Assembly (NCBI GenBank): GCA_017516765.1
Contig: JAFXBE010000065.1
Coordinates: forward strand, 1-56,369
Length of the DNA: 56,369 nt
From: Clostridia bacterium
GTDB lineage: Bacteria; Bacillota; Clostridia; Christensenellales; Aristaeellaceae
Direction of reading: 5' to 3'
Every line of letters starts with the position of its first letter. The first letter of the stretch is position 1. Of this stretch, positions 1 through 7,962 are shown one piece after another. The notes below the pieces were generated by a model. The model saw only the letters and a list, made by a program, of their open reading frames with translations, had not been told where the DNA came from and ran no database searches. The position numbers and the translations under genes are program-made.

Positions 1-1
1 G

Positions 2-238
2 ACGCACAAGCGAGCCTATGCGGCTTGCACACCACATCCTTTTTCTATCGGACTTGGGTGGATCAAAGAAGGAAATCTAACCTGGCACAATGGTGCTACA
101 GGCTGTTTCCAATCCTTTGTCGGCTTCCGGGAAGACCGGTCAAGAGGTGTGGTACTGTTGGCAAACTGCCGTGAAAGAAATTCGGTTGCGATGGATACAA
201 TCGGAAAGTATATGCTCAAGGAGGATAAATGGATATGA
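2..238 (+). CDS. Serine hydrolase (class C beta-lactamase / PBP-like), C-terminal fragment
   Basis: Only the last 78 or so codons are in the window; the 5' part lies beyond the left edge. The reading frame gives GLGW, then WHNGATG, then a stretch around GVVLLAN. In class C beta-lactamases and related penicillin-binding-protein-like esterases (family S12), an H/K-x-G motif sits in just this setting near the C-terminus, so HNG here is read as the third active-site motif. The stop codon lies 10 bases inside the next gene, so the two are probably translated together. Whether it breaks beta-lactams or acts on another ester or peptide cannot be told from the fragment. Confidence 0.75.
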   Translation, partial: THKRAYAACTPHPFSIGLGWIKEGNLTWHNGATGCFQSFVGFREDRSRGVVLLANCRERNSVAMDTIGKYMLKEDKWI

Positions 239-660
239 AACATATCAACAAAGCTGACTATTTTGAGTGTTTTGCCTTTGGAAACAGCCCTCAGATGGCA
301 GATGAACTGCTGGAACTGGTTCTGGCAGGTAAGAAAACCGCTACGGTCTCTGTCATTCTGGAAGATGAACCTCATCCGCAGATCGGGGATGTTTCTCTGG
401 TGCTAAACGGCAAAGGTGAACCTGCCTGTACCATACGGACGATATATCTGGAAACGGTACGCTTCTGCGACCTGACATGGGAGATGGTCAGGCAGGAGGG
501 GGAAGACGAAACCTTTGAACAGTGGAAAACCGGCAATTACGGCTATTGGATGCAGGATGCTGCCCAGCGTGGGTATATCTTTACGGAAGAAACCATGATT
601 ACTTTTGAGCAATTCGAAGTGGTTGAGATCTTTTCGGAGTGTTCCAAAGAAGAGAAATGA
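229..660 (+). CDS. ASCH domain protein
   Basis: 143 residues, ATG start preceded by AAGGAGG within the end of the upstream hydrolase gene. The central part (residues about 25-75) has the ASCH pattern: GKKTAT, then a GD followed by hydrophobic residues, then GKGEPACTI. ASCH domains form a beta-barrel related to PUA domains and are thought to bind RNA; small stand-alone ASCH proteins of this size are common in Bacillota, and some hydrolyse modified nucleosides. No substrate can be assigned here. It overlaps the hydrolase by 10 bases and looks like the second gene of a small transcription unit. Confidence 0.8.
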   Translation: MDMKHINKADYFECFAFGNSPQMADELLELVLAGKKTATVSVILEDEPHPQIGDVSLVLNGKGEPACTIRTIYLETVRFCDLTWEMVRQEGEDETFEQWKTGNYGYWMQDAAQRGYIFTEETMITFEQFEVVEIFSECSKEEK

Positions 661-771
661 CAGCGCACCTCGCGACAACTATCAGACAAAATCGACCTCA
701 AAACAGAGTTTGTAGATGCTAAAGGGAAGTAAAAAGCCGAATGCTATCTTTTGAAAGCGTTCGACCGTTCT

Positions 772-954
772 TCATTTCCTCACAGCCTCCGGGAAGGTGT
801 CTTTCACCACCTTGGGAGCTGTTTTCATCTTGATGTTATAGCTCACGCAAGAGGCAGATCGGCCCAGCTCCCGCGCAACTCTGGCGTAGTTGTGATACTT
901 GTTGTAAAGCTGATGCATCCGAATCAGCTCATCCGGTGTCACTCGCACAGCCAT
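772..954 (-). CDS. Small helix-turn-helix protein, possibly a mobile-element remnant
   Basis: 60 residues. The middle (Y-N-Y-A-R-V-A-R-E-L-G-R-S-A-S) is a convincing helix-turn-helix with the spacing seen in small DNA-binding proteins of phages and conjugative elements. There is no clear Shine-Dalgarno sequence before the ATG, and the protein is shorter than most relatives of this kind that I know, so it may be a decayed remnant. It stands alone on the minus strand between two plus-strand genes. Function unknown beyond likely DNA binding. Confidence 0.45.
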   Translation of the reverse strand: MAVRVTPDELIRMHQLYNKYHNYARVARELGRSASCVSYNIKMKTAPKVVKDTFPEAVRK

Positions 955-1022
955 AGCTTATAGGAAGAATTGAAAATAAAAACGATTGTTTGGGAGACAA
1001 GCATTAGATTAAGGAGAATGAC

Positions 1023-2108
1023 ATGAGAGCAAAAAACGGTATGATTTATCAAAACAATTACGCAAGAACAGCGGCATTTTATGAAGCAACCTGTGCACCT
1101 GCTGTAGAAAATGATTTAACAAAGAAAGCAGCTAATGAGTTTCTTATTTCAATCTATCGAACAATTGGGGAACAATGCGACGATATCGGTCTAAAAGCTG
1201 TATCTGATGTTTTCTTTCAACCATGGGAGCAGCAAAAAGGACGAGAAGCAGATGTGAAAGTAATACGAACTCCCTTTATTAAGATAGAGGAATTAATGGA
1301 ACAGCTATTCTTTTATTGTAGAAATGCAGTAATTACCGAGAAGGGTCTTTCAGTTTCAACGGAGATTTTTTCACCAAAGAAAATATTCATATCGGTATTG
1401 TCAGCAGCAGGTGCACCGGTTACCCAAAAGGGAAAAATCGAAATCAACTGCGGGAAAGATTGTGCAGAAGGTTTGAAAAAGCTATCCGAATTAGCAGTAA
1501 CAACAAGAACCGATGGAACAGAAGATTTGATAAAGTCAGTTTTTTACTTTAGTAGATGTGCATTTGATCATGACGTAGACTGGCTCAGTCAATGTTTTGA
1601 TGATATGATGGATGCAGATGGAAGGATTGTATTTTTATGTGCAAAGCTAAATGAGCTTGGATATCACAGAGAAGTAATGATTGACGGACGTTATATATCA
1701 TTAAACTATGTAAAGGAATATGGCAAAAAAGCAGAACCGATAAAAAGGGCTTGGGCAGACAAATCACATCTTGGAATTGAAATCAGCTATGAAGATCTTT
1801 GCATTGTACCTGCCACATTACATATAAGATTACCTCGTTTTGCAGAGCTTTTGAGTAGATTCGATGAAATACCTGATGATGCAAAAAAATTGATATTCGA
1901 AAAATTAAAGAACTGTGATGGATGCAGATATTGCGTACGGACTGATAAAAGTGGCATGAGACCTCTGGCAGCAATAGCAGTCGAGGGTGTACGTAAATGT
2001 CCATATTTTCCTTCATTTTCTCTAAGATGGAATGAAGTTAGCGAGGAACTTCCAAAACAGCTTATGTCCTTACTTGAGGCGTATACAATATTTGGAGATA
2101 AGCAATAA
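1023..2108 (+). CDS. Hypothetical protein with C-terminal cysteine pairs
   Basis: 361 residues, ATG start with TAAGGAG nine bases upstream. I do not recognise an enzyme domain. The N-terminal 250 residues are mixed helix and strand without signal peptide or membrane segments, so the protein is probably cytosolic. Near the C-terminus there is CDGCRYC, then a run ending in KCPYFPSF; this C-x2-C-x2-C and KCPYF arrangement recurs in uncharacterised clostridial proteins and could bind a metal. The gene is AT-rich compared with the genes beyond 3.6 kb, in keeping with an accessory region. No operon partner: the next gene starts 295 bases later after its own leader. Confidence 0.7.
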   Translation: MRAKNGMIYQNNYARTAAFYEATCAPAVENDLTKKAANEFLISIYRTIGEQCDDIGLKAVSDVFFQPWEQQKGREADVKVIRTPFIKIEELMEQLFFYCRNAVITEKGLSVSTEIFSPKKIFISVLSAAGAPVTQKGKIEINCGKDCAEGLKKLSELAVTTRTDGTEDLIKSVFYFSRCAFDHDVDWLSQCFDDMMDADGRIVFLCAKLNELGYHREVMIDGRYISLNYVKEYGKKAEPIKRAWADKSHLGIEISYEDLCIVPATLHIRLPRFAELLSRFDEIPDDAKKLIFEKLKNCDGCRYCVRTDKSGMRPLAAIAVEGVRKCPYFPSFSLRWNEVSEELPKQLMSLLEAYTIFGDKQ

Positions 2109-2265
2109 CCACGATCAGTGATTAAATCGAATGGCAATGCAAATACTGCAGAGTTAATGTGATGCTTGAGACTTGATTGATCATCAAACACACTTAAGCT
2201 GCCTTTTGGTATTCGTCCTGTACTAAAAGAACTCTTCGGTCAGTAAGAGGGATGGAAAGGAAGGA

Positions 2266-2307
2266 GTTATCCTTCGCATTACATCATGATGTGCTACGGC
2301 GAATAAC
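2266..2307. repeat. Imperfect inverted repeat with central palindrome
   Basis: Arms GTTATCCTTCGC (2266-2277) and GGCGAATAAC (2298-2307) are near-complementary, and the centre holds the perfect palindrome CATCATGATG (2282-2291). It lies in the untranslated leader region of the kinase gene that follows. It could be a protein-binding site or an RNA hairpin in the 5' leader; the sequence does not decide which. Confidence 0.5.
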
Positions 2308-2320
2308 TACAAATAAAACT

Positions 2321-2348
2321 GCAAACCCTTTCGGGCTTGCGGCTTTTA
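2321..2348 (+). terminator. Terminator-like hairpin ahead of the kinase gene
   Basis: GCAAACCC (2321-2328) and GGGCTTGC (2333-2340) form a stem with one mismatch and a TTTC loop, followed by GGCTTTTA. It could end the 1023-2108 transcript or act as an attenuator together with the inverted repeat just upstream. The U-run is short, so the call is tentative. Confidence 0.4.
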
Positions 2349-2402
2349 TATCGCCATGTTAGAATGAAACTAAAAAATCCGAATTTTCAAGGAGGGAACT
2401 GT

Positions 2403-3392
2403 TTGAAGAGGATCCTGGAACAGTCAAAGACCCTGTATCAATTGGAATCATACACATGCAACATGGTAAGCGGGCACTATGGGGGACGCAATCTGATCTA
2501 TATTTGCAACAACAAGGAAAACAAGTATGTTCTTCGTATATCCGTACTGAATGACAGAAAAGGGGAGGACTTCCGGGCAGAGACAGAGTTTGTGCATTAC
2601 CTTGCGCAGAATGGTGCTCCGGTTGCTGATGTAATCCCATCCATTCATGGCAAATTTGTGGAATGCTTGGAAACAGAGGGGCGAAGGTATTATGTTTGCC
2701 TGTTTGCATATGCGAAAGGAATGCTGATTTCAGATAACGGGTATCGTTATCGTGAGGGTGCCCCACTTGCAGAATATTTCTATAATACCGGGAAAACACT
2801 GGGCAGAATCCATCAACTATCGAAACATTATTCTCCGGCGCATCGCCGGCCTGATTATTTTGACAAGTACAATATGGACTACATCAACCGCCTGATTCCG
2901 CAGGAATATAGCGAACTGAAAAGAGCCATAGCAGACCGGCTGGATCAATTCCGGGCATTGCCGACAGAACCGGACGTGTATGGTCTGATTCATTTCGATT
3001 TCAGCGACGGAAACTACCACATCGACATGGATACAGGTGACATCACTGTATTTGACTTCGACAACTGCATAAACTGCTGGTTTATGTTCGACCTGGCAAA
3101 TCTCTGGACTCATGGCGAAGGTTGGTTCAGAAGCGAGGCAAATCCGACGAAGCGTATGGAATACATGCAGCTTTATTTTGACACGATTCTGCAGGGATAT
3201 AAAACCGAAACGGATGCAGATGAATTCTTGTTGGAAAAATTACCATTGTTCATTGATATGGTGCTTATTGAAAACATCGTCGATGAATTTGAAGTTTGCG
3301 CCCGGGAGGGTGAAGATGTGGACGCAGAGGATATCGAAGATGCCGCAAGATGTCTGGTGAACCATATTCCCTACGCAGGCATCGGTAAATAA
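2403..3392 (+). CDS. Aminoglycoside phosphotransferase-family kinase
   Basis: The TTG at 2403 is preferred because AGGAGGG ends seven bases upstream; an ATG further 5' has no such site. The product is 329 residues. It shows the APH/choline-kinase fold signatures: HFDFSDGNYH (the H-x-D catalytic loop with its metal-binding N) about residue 200, followed by VFDFDN, the equivalent of the DFG metal site. Members phosphorylate small molecules such as aminoglycosides, choline, homoserine or macrolides, using ATP. The substrate cannot be told here, and resistance should not be assumed. Upstream 2109-2402 contains only the hairpins listed. Confidence 0.8.
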   Translation: MKRILEQSKTLYQLESYTCNMVSGHYGGRNLIYICNNKENKYVLRISVLNDRKGEDFRAETEFVHYLAQNGAPVADVIPSIHGKFVECLETEGRRYYVCLFAYAKGMLISDNGYRYREGAPLAEYFYNTGKTLGRIHQLSKHYSPAHRRPDYFDKYNMDYINRLIPQEYSELKRAIADRLDQFRALPTEPDVYGLIHFDFSDGNYHIDMDTGDITVFDFDNCINCWFMFDLANLWTHGEGWFRSEANPTKRMEYMQLYFDTILQGYKTETDADEFLLEKLPLFIDMVLIENIVDEFEVCAREGEDVDAEDIEDAARCLVNHIPYAGIGK

Positions 3393-3516
3393 TATCCGTT
3401 TGTTCAGCTTTGGACACAACAGTAGGTTCACTGCTTATTCTGCACCACGGGAGGGCACGGGAGGGCGCAATTATACGCACGGTATCCGTGCATTGCGTTT
3501 GTACCCCTACATAAGC

Positions 3517-3547
3517 AAAGGAGCATCCAAGTGCCGGATGCTCCTTT
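3517..3547. terminator. Bidirectional terminator between convergent genes
   Basis: AAAGGAGCATCC (3517-3528), a 7-nt loop and GGATGCTCCTTT (3536-3547) make a perfect 12-bp stem with T-rich ends in both directions. It sits between the kinase gene (plus) and the regulator gene (minus), so it can serve both. Confidence 0.8.
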
Positions 3548-3611
3548 GTTCGTTGCCGGATAACTTGTTCCTTAACAACTCTCCCTCCAGTGCAGCAGAG
3601 CTTTTTGGGAT

Positions 3612-4589
3612 TTACTTCTGTCCTTCCTGCTTGTCCCGGTAATGCATCCGCATGCGGATATCCTGCGGGTAGTTGCCGAAGGAACGCCCGAAGATGGTCA
3701 GGCCGCCCACGTTGCGGGCGTTTTCCGGCACATAGATGCGGAAGATGATGGCGTTATCGCCGTTGATCTTCAGATCCGCCAGCGTGGTATCGCTGATGCG
3801 CCCGCCATCCATATAGGTGCCGGCGGAGTTGATGGAAAGCAGCTTGAACAACCCGTGCTGGTTCCAGTTGCGGAACCACCACGGCGGATTGTAGATGCCC
3901 TGGATCCGCCCGAAGTCGCCGGGGCTGGTCCAGTAGCCCAGCTCCACGCCGTTCATGCTGAAATACACATCACTGGGCCAGTCGTCGGCGCAGCCCGGTG
4001 CCTCAGAGGAGATCTCCATGGAAAGCTGCAGCTCCACCAGTTCCTGATTCTCCTGCAGGTAGCAGGGCAGCATGTATTCCACATACCCATGCCCGAACCA
4101 GAGGATCTGTGCACTGAAACGCTCCGGGCTGGCAAAAAAGCGGGGATCATCCACCGTGCCGATGATGTTGTCGGGCGTGCAGATGCCGCAGGTGGGCGAA
4201 ACATCGTAGGAGGTATACTGCCCCACGCCGATCTCTGTCTCGTAAATGTTGAAGCTGCGGCGCTGCTGGGTGGGCTCGATCATAATGCTCTCATCGGTGG
4301 GGCAGCAGATCTTCTGCATGCCATGCTTGCCCCCCACCATCTCGATGGTGATGAGTCCGCAATCACTCAGCGCCTTGATGTGAGGCGTGAGCGCACCGGC
4401 AGTGATGCCCAGCCGATCGGAGATGACGCTCATGCGCAGCGGCCCCTCCTGATAGAGCAGCTCCATGATGGAAACACGAGCCTCCGAGTTCAATGCACGA
4501 AACAGGGGGAGCCCTTCCCGCAGGGAATGGATATACAACATGTAGGAAGCCTCTCTCTCTGATGTAAAGTCAGGGTCGTTATCGATCAA
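3612..4589 (-). CDS. ArsR-like winged-helix transcriptional regulator with C-terminal sensor domain
   Basis: 325 residues. Residues about 30-95 form a winged helix-turn-helix of the ArsR kind (LFRALNSEARVSIMELL, then SDRLGITAGALTPHIKAL). The remaining 220 residues are a beta-rich domain with many aromatic residues that I cannot name but that is common in clostridial regulators lying next to glycosidase genes; it may bind a sugar. There is no metal-binding cysteine motif of classical ArsR proteins. It is the last gene of the minus-strand arabinan cluster, separated from the GH43 gene by 78 bases that contain an inverted repeat. It is the best local candidate to control that cluster. Confidence 0.75.
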   Translation of the reverse strand: MIDNDPDFTSEREASYMLYIHSLREGLPLFRALNSEARVSIMELLYQEGPLRMSVISDRLGITAGALTPHIKALSDCGLITIEMVGGKHGMQKICCPTDESIMIEPTQQRRSFNIYETEIGVGQYTSYDVSPTCGICTPDNIIGTVDDPRFFASPERFSAQILWFGHGYVEYMLPCYLQENQELVELQLSMEISSEAPGCADDWPSDVYFSMNGVELGYWTSPGDFGRIQGIYNPPWWFRNWNQHGLFKLLSINSAGTYMDGGRISDTTLADLKINGDNAIIFRIYVPENARNVGGLTIFGRSFGNYPQDIRMRMHYRDKQEGQK

Positions 4590-4595
4590 AAATCA

Positions 4596-4614
4596 GTTTG
4601 GTATTTTTCCAAAC
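4596..4614. promoter_or_regulatory. Inverted repeat upstream of the ArsR-like gene
   Basis: GTTTGG and CCAAAC (6 bp each, 7-nt spacer) lie between the regulator start and the GH43 stop. Read on the minus strand, the hairpin is followed by TGATTTTTG. It could therefore be a weak terminator for the long operon or an operator for autoregulation of the ArsR-like gene. Confidence 0.4.
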
Positions 4615-4667
4615 AAAAGCAACTGTAGCGGAAATCCCCGGCAATGTCAACCACAGCCGGAAAGCTC

Positions 4668-5846
4668 TTAGGCTTCGGGGGGCGTATCATCGGCGATGCC
4701 CCACAGGCTCTCCCCCTCCGGGGAGAGGAGGGTGCAGGCGACCCGCCCGCTGTGGCGGTACACAAAGCCCTGCCACCGGATGCCGAACAGCTCCATGGTG
4801 ATGCAGTCGCCCTGCCGCTCAGCCTGTGCCTGCGCCGCCGTTACGCCGATGCTGTAGTTGACACCGTTGTTCAGGCGGCTGTGGTATACCACCTGCCAGC
4901 GCTCCGGCAGCTGCGGCGTAGCCTCCAGCGGCTCGCCGTCGTAGCAGAGGGGCCATGCCAGCGCACGCCCATCCTCCAAAAACAGCAGGCGGCGGATCTG
5001 GAGAAACGGCCTGCCGCCCTTGCCCTCCGGGCGGGCGTGGTTGACCAGATACACATGGCCATCCCGGTGGTGGAGCAGGCTGTTGTGCCCGGTGGCCTTG
5101 ACCCCCGGCATACCCGCAAAATGGTAGCCGCCGCTGAGTTTGTCCCCCGGGTGATGGATGGGGTCAAGATCAGTCATGGGCAGTCCCTTGGCATCCAGAT
5201 AGGGGCCTGTCACCTCCCGGCTGTAGCCCACCCGGATGTGGTAATCCTCGTTCAAATCGCCCCAGGAGGTAAAGAGGATAAAGCGGTCGGATGGCGCGTG
5301 GTACCACACATATCCGCCTTCAATGGCCTGGTGGTTGCCCCCTGCGATGCAGAGCCCCTCGTGGTACTCTGCCGGGAAGCCCTCCCGGTTCAGCCGCAGG
5401 ATGCGGATGCCGCCGAAAAAGCTGCCGTAAACCAGCCAGTCGTTGCCATCCCGGTCTGCCACCACACAGGGGTCAATGGCGTTGGCCTGCGTAAAGGTGC
5501 TACTGTGCTGCGATACCACCACATCGCCCGCATAGGTGTAGGGGCCTTTGGGATCGGTGCTTTTGGCAAGCCCGATCACGCTCTGGGTGGTGCCGAAGCG
5601 GCTGGCGCAGCAGTACAGCCGCCATTCATCGCCCCGCTTCACCAGCTCCGGTGCCCAGAAGCGGTCTGTATCCACATGGCGCTTCACAGAGGGCGGAGTG
5701 TCCCGGAGCAAGGGAAAGGGCTCCGACCACTCCAGCAGATCGGTAGAGGTGCGGGTCATCACGCCCGGTATGCGCAGATCGGTGGACAGCCCCAGATATT
5801 CGTTTTCCAGTGCGATCACCAACGGATCGTGAAAGGCTGCATCCAT
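4668..5846 (-). CDS. GH43 family glycosidase, cytoplasmic
   Basis: 392 residues from the ATG at 5846, which has AAGGAGG eight bases upstream; longer versions lack a ribosome-binding site. There is no signal peptide. GH43 features are visible: HDP at residues 6-8 (catalytic base Asp), AIDP (pKa-modulating Asp), and IEGG (acid Glu) in the usual order for the five-bladed propeller. GH43 enzymes are inverting arabinofuranosidases, arabinanases or xylosidases. Given its place downstream of a GH51 arabinofuranosidase and sugar importers, it probably trims imported arabino-oligosaccharides. It follows the GH51 gene by 32 bases on the same transcript. Confidence 0.85.
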   Translation of the reverse strand: MDAAFHDPLVIALENEYLGLSTDLRIPGVMTRTSTDLLEWSEPFPLLRDTPPSVKRHVDTDRFWAPELVKRGDEWRLYCCASRFGTTQSVIGLAKSTDPKGPYTYAGDVVVSQHSSTFTQANAIDPCVVADRDGNDWLVYGSFFGGIRILRLNREGFPAEYHEGLCIAGGNHQAIEGGYVWYHAPSDRFILFTSWGDLNEDYHIRVGYSREVTGPYLDAKGLPMTDLDPIHHPGDKLSGGYHFAGMPGVKATGHNSLLHHRDGHVYLVNHARPEGKGGRPFLQIRRLLFLEDGRALAWPLCYDGEPLEATPQLPERWQVVYHSRLNNGVNYSIGVTAAQAQAERQGDCITMELFGIRWQGFVYRHSGRVACTLLSPEGESLWGIADDTPPEA

Positions 5847-5878
5847 GGGCTGTTCCTCCTTATGGAGCCCTCCGGCGC

Positions 5879-7834
5879 TCACTGCGCCAGCGGGAAGGTG
5901 AAGATGGTCACAGAATAGGCAGGCAGCACACATTCCGCTACGCCGCCGGAGATGGTGCACCCGCCCGTGACAGGTGCGATGCGGTCGGGGGCGGTAAAGG
6001 CATTCTGCATGCGCTTCTCACCGGTCAGCTGCACGGTTTCGGCAGTACCATCCGGCACACCGGCAAGGGTAAGGGTGAGGGGCGTTTCGCTCTCGCTGAG
6101 GGAGACCACCTTCACGTACAGCTTATCCTCTGTACGAGTGACCACATGATAGAGGTTTTCGCCCTCCAGCGTGCTTTCCACCACATGGTTGCCCACGGTG
6201 GCGGCAAACATCTGCTGCACATAATAGTTGGGGGTGAGCAATACCTCCCGGGCATTGAACCAGATCAGATCCGGTGTCCACTGGAACATGCCCTCCCGCG
6301 CCATCAGCGGGGCATAGCAGGCCATCTGCACCAGATCGCTGTTGCGCTCGATGGCGGTCATGTACGCCGCCTCGCACAGGGCGCTGTACAGGTTGTTGGG
6401 TCTGCGCCCGCCGATGACCGGCTCATGGGCGGCATACTCGCCAAGAAACACCTGCGTGGTGCGGGGGTAACGGTCATAGCGCCCGGTATTCCGAAGGAAC
6501 CAGTCGCTCTCCATGTAGTAGTGCTCGTCCACCAGATCCTCCGCAAAGCGGCTGCGGATCTGCTGCCAGCTGTGCTGGGGCAGAGCACCCTCCGCCACCG
6601 GCCCGGCTGCCACGATGCAGGTGATCTCCGGATAGCTGGCCTTTACCATCTCCGAAAGGATGGCATAGCGGTCAAAATAGATGTTATCCCAGTTCTCATT
6701 GCCGATGGCCAGATAGTTGAGCCGGAAGGGTTCCGGGTGCCCCATCTGTGCACGGAGGCCGCCCCACTCGGTGGTGGCGTCGCCGGTTGCAAACTCGATC
6801 AGATCCAGAATATCCTGCCCGTAGGCGCGGGTCTCCTCCAGCGTGAGGGGCGCTTCCCGTACCTCACGGGCCTGGCAGAGCAGCCCCGCATGCACCACCG
6901 GCAGCGGCTCTGCACCCAGCGCCTCTGCCAGACAGAAGTACTCAAAGAACCCGATGCCGTAGGACTGCATGTAGCCCCACGTATTAAAGTTCTCCCTGCG
7001 CTGCTCCACAGGGCCTACAGTATCCTTCCAGTTGTATACATTGGCACGCACATAGCTGCCCTCTGCCACGCACCCGCCGGGGAAGCGTAGAAAACGGGGG
7101 TTCAGCGCCCGGAGGGTCTCCACCAGATCGGTGCGCAGGCCGCCGCCGGGCCATTCCGCGCCGAAGCGCTCCCGGGGCATCAGGCTTGCCATGTCTATAT
7201 CGATGCTGCCGGTGCCCTCCATGGTAACGGTCAGGCAGGCATCGGCGGTTGCTTGCGAAGTGAAGGTATGCTCAAACTTCTGCCACTCACCCGCAGGGGC
7301 GATGGTGAAGCTTTCGCTGAGGGGGTTGGCGGAACGGTCGGTAATGGCCACCGTAATGCCGCCGGTATAATCTCCCGGGTTGCGCATCCAGACAGAAAAA
7401 TCGTACTGCATGCCCTCCTCCACCGGAACGCCGCCACTGAAGGCGGTGCTGGCATAGCCCATGTTGCTGAGGAGATAAGGCGCTTTTTCGATGGTGATGC
7501 GCATATAGGTGGGGTTGTTTTCATTCAGGGGAGCCTCCGTGGCAGGCACGGCAGCGGCTTTGCCCTTGTTTTTCAGGTTGAACTGCCAGCCGTTGTAACG
7601 CTGGTGGGGTTTGGGATCCAGCAGATCCTGGTTTTCAAAGGAGCGGTTCTGCAAAAGCTCTGCATACAAGCCGCCGTCCGCCGCATGGTTGATGTCCTCA
7701 AAGAACAGGCCGTAGAGCACATCGCTCATTTCCACGGTGGTGGCGGCAGGGTCTGCCGCAAGGGCGGCAGCAAAGGACGCAGCAGGCAGTGCCAGCAGGC
7801 AGAGGATGAGAAGAAGGGAGAATGCCTTGCGCAT
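5879..7834 (-). CDS. Secreted GH51 alpha-L-arabinofuranosidase
   Basis: 651 residues from the ATG at 7834; AAAGGA lies about ten bases upstream. The N-terminus is a classical signal peptide (MRKAF, hydrophobic core, cut near ASFAAALA). Residues 30-60 hold the LYGLFFEDINHA strand typical of GH51. The acid/base Glu is in GNENWDN (about residue 380) and the nucleophile Glu in FLGEYAAHEP (about 466), as expected for this retaining clan-A family. A carbohydrate-binding-like insert lies at about 90-230. Secretion is notable because many GH51 enzymes are intracellular; here it suggests debranching of arabinan or arabinoxylan outside the cell. It is in the long minus-strand operon, 128 bases after the binding-protein gene. 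Confidence 0.9.
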   Translation of the reverse strand: MRKAFSLLLILCLLALPAASFAAALAADPAATTVEMSDVLYGLFFEDINHAADGGLYAELLQNRSFENQDLLDPKPHQRYNGWQFNLKNKGKAAAVPATEAPLNENNPTYMRITIEKAPYLLSNMGYASTAFSGGVPVEEGMQYDFSVWMRNPGDYTGGITVAITDRSANPLSESFTIAPAGEWQKFEHTFTSQATADACLTVTMEGTGSIDIDMASLMPRERFGAEWPGGGLRTDLVETLRALNPRFLRFPGGCVAEGSYVRANVYNWKDTVGPVEQRRENFNTWGYMQSYGIGFFEYFCLAEALGAEPLPVVHAGLLCQAREVREAPLTLEETRAYGQDILDLIEFATGDATTEWGGLRAQMGHPEPFRLNYLAIGNENWDNIYFDRYAILSEMVKASYPEITCIVAAGPVAEGALPQHSWQQIRSRFAEDLVDEHYYMESDWFLRNTGRYDRYPRTTQVFLGEYAAHEPVIGGRRPNNLYSALCEAAYMTAIERNSDLVQMACYAPLMAREGMFQWTPDLIWFNAREVLLTPNYYVQQMFAATVGNHVVESTLEGENLYHVVTRTEDKLYVKVVSLSESETPLTLTLAGVPDGTAETVQLTGEKRMQNAFTAPDRIAPVTGGCTISGGVAECVLPAYSVTIFTFPLAQ

Positions 7835-7896
7835 GGCGCACACGTCCTTTCGCGCACCGGGCAGCGCCCGGTGCATAAAACTGCGTAGATCATAAC

Positions 7897-7923
7897 GGGG
7901 GAGCAGCCCATGGCTGCTCCCCC
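7897..7923 (-). terminator. Strong intercistronic hairpin
   Basis: GGGGGAGCAGCC and GGCTGCTCCCCC form a 12-bp stem between the binding-protein gene and the GH51 gene. On the minus strand it is not followed by a U-run, so it is more likely a partial terminator or an mRNA-stabilising element that lowers expression of the downstream enzymes relative to the binding protein. Confidence 0.55.
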
Positions 7924-7962
7924 GGGCTTTTATGCCGAGATGCTCATTGCATCAATGTCTGC

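Noticed and set aside
661..732. Coding-like tail in frame after the ASCH stop codon (QLSDKIDLKTEFVDAKGK)
   Set aside because: It looks like the end of some protein, but no start or upstream part is present; probably a remnant and too short to name.
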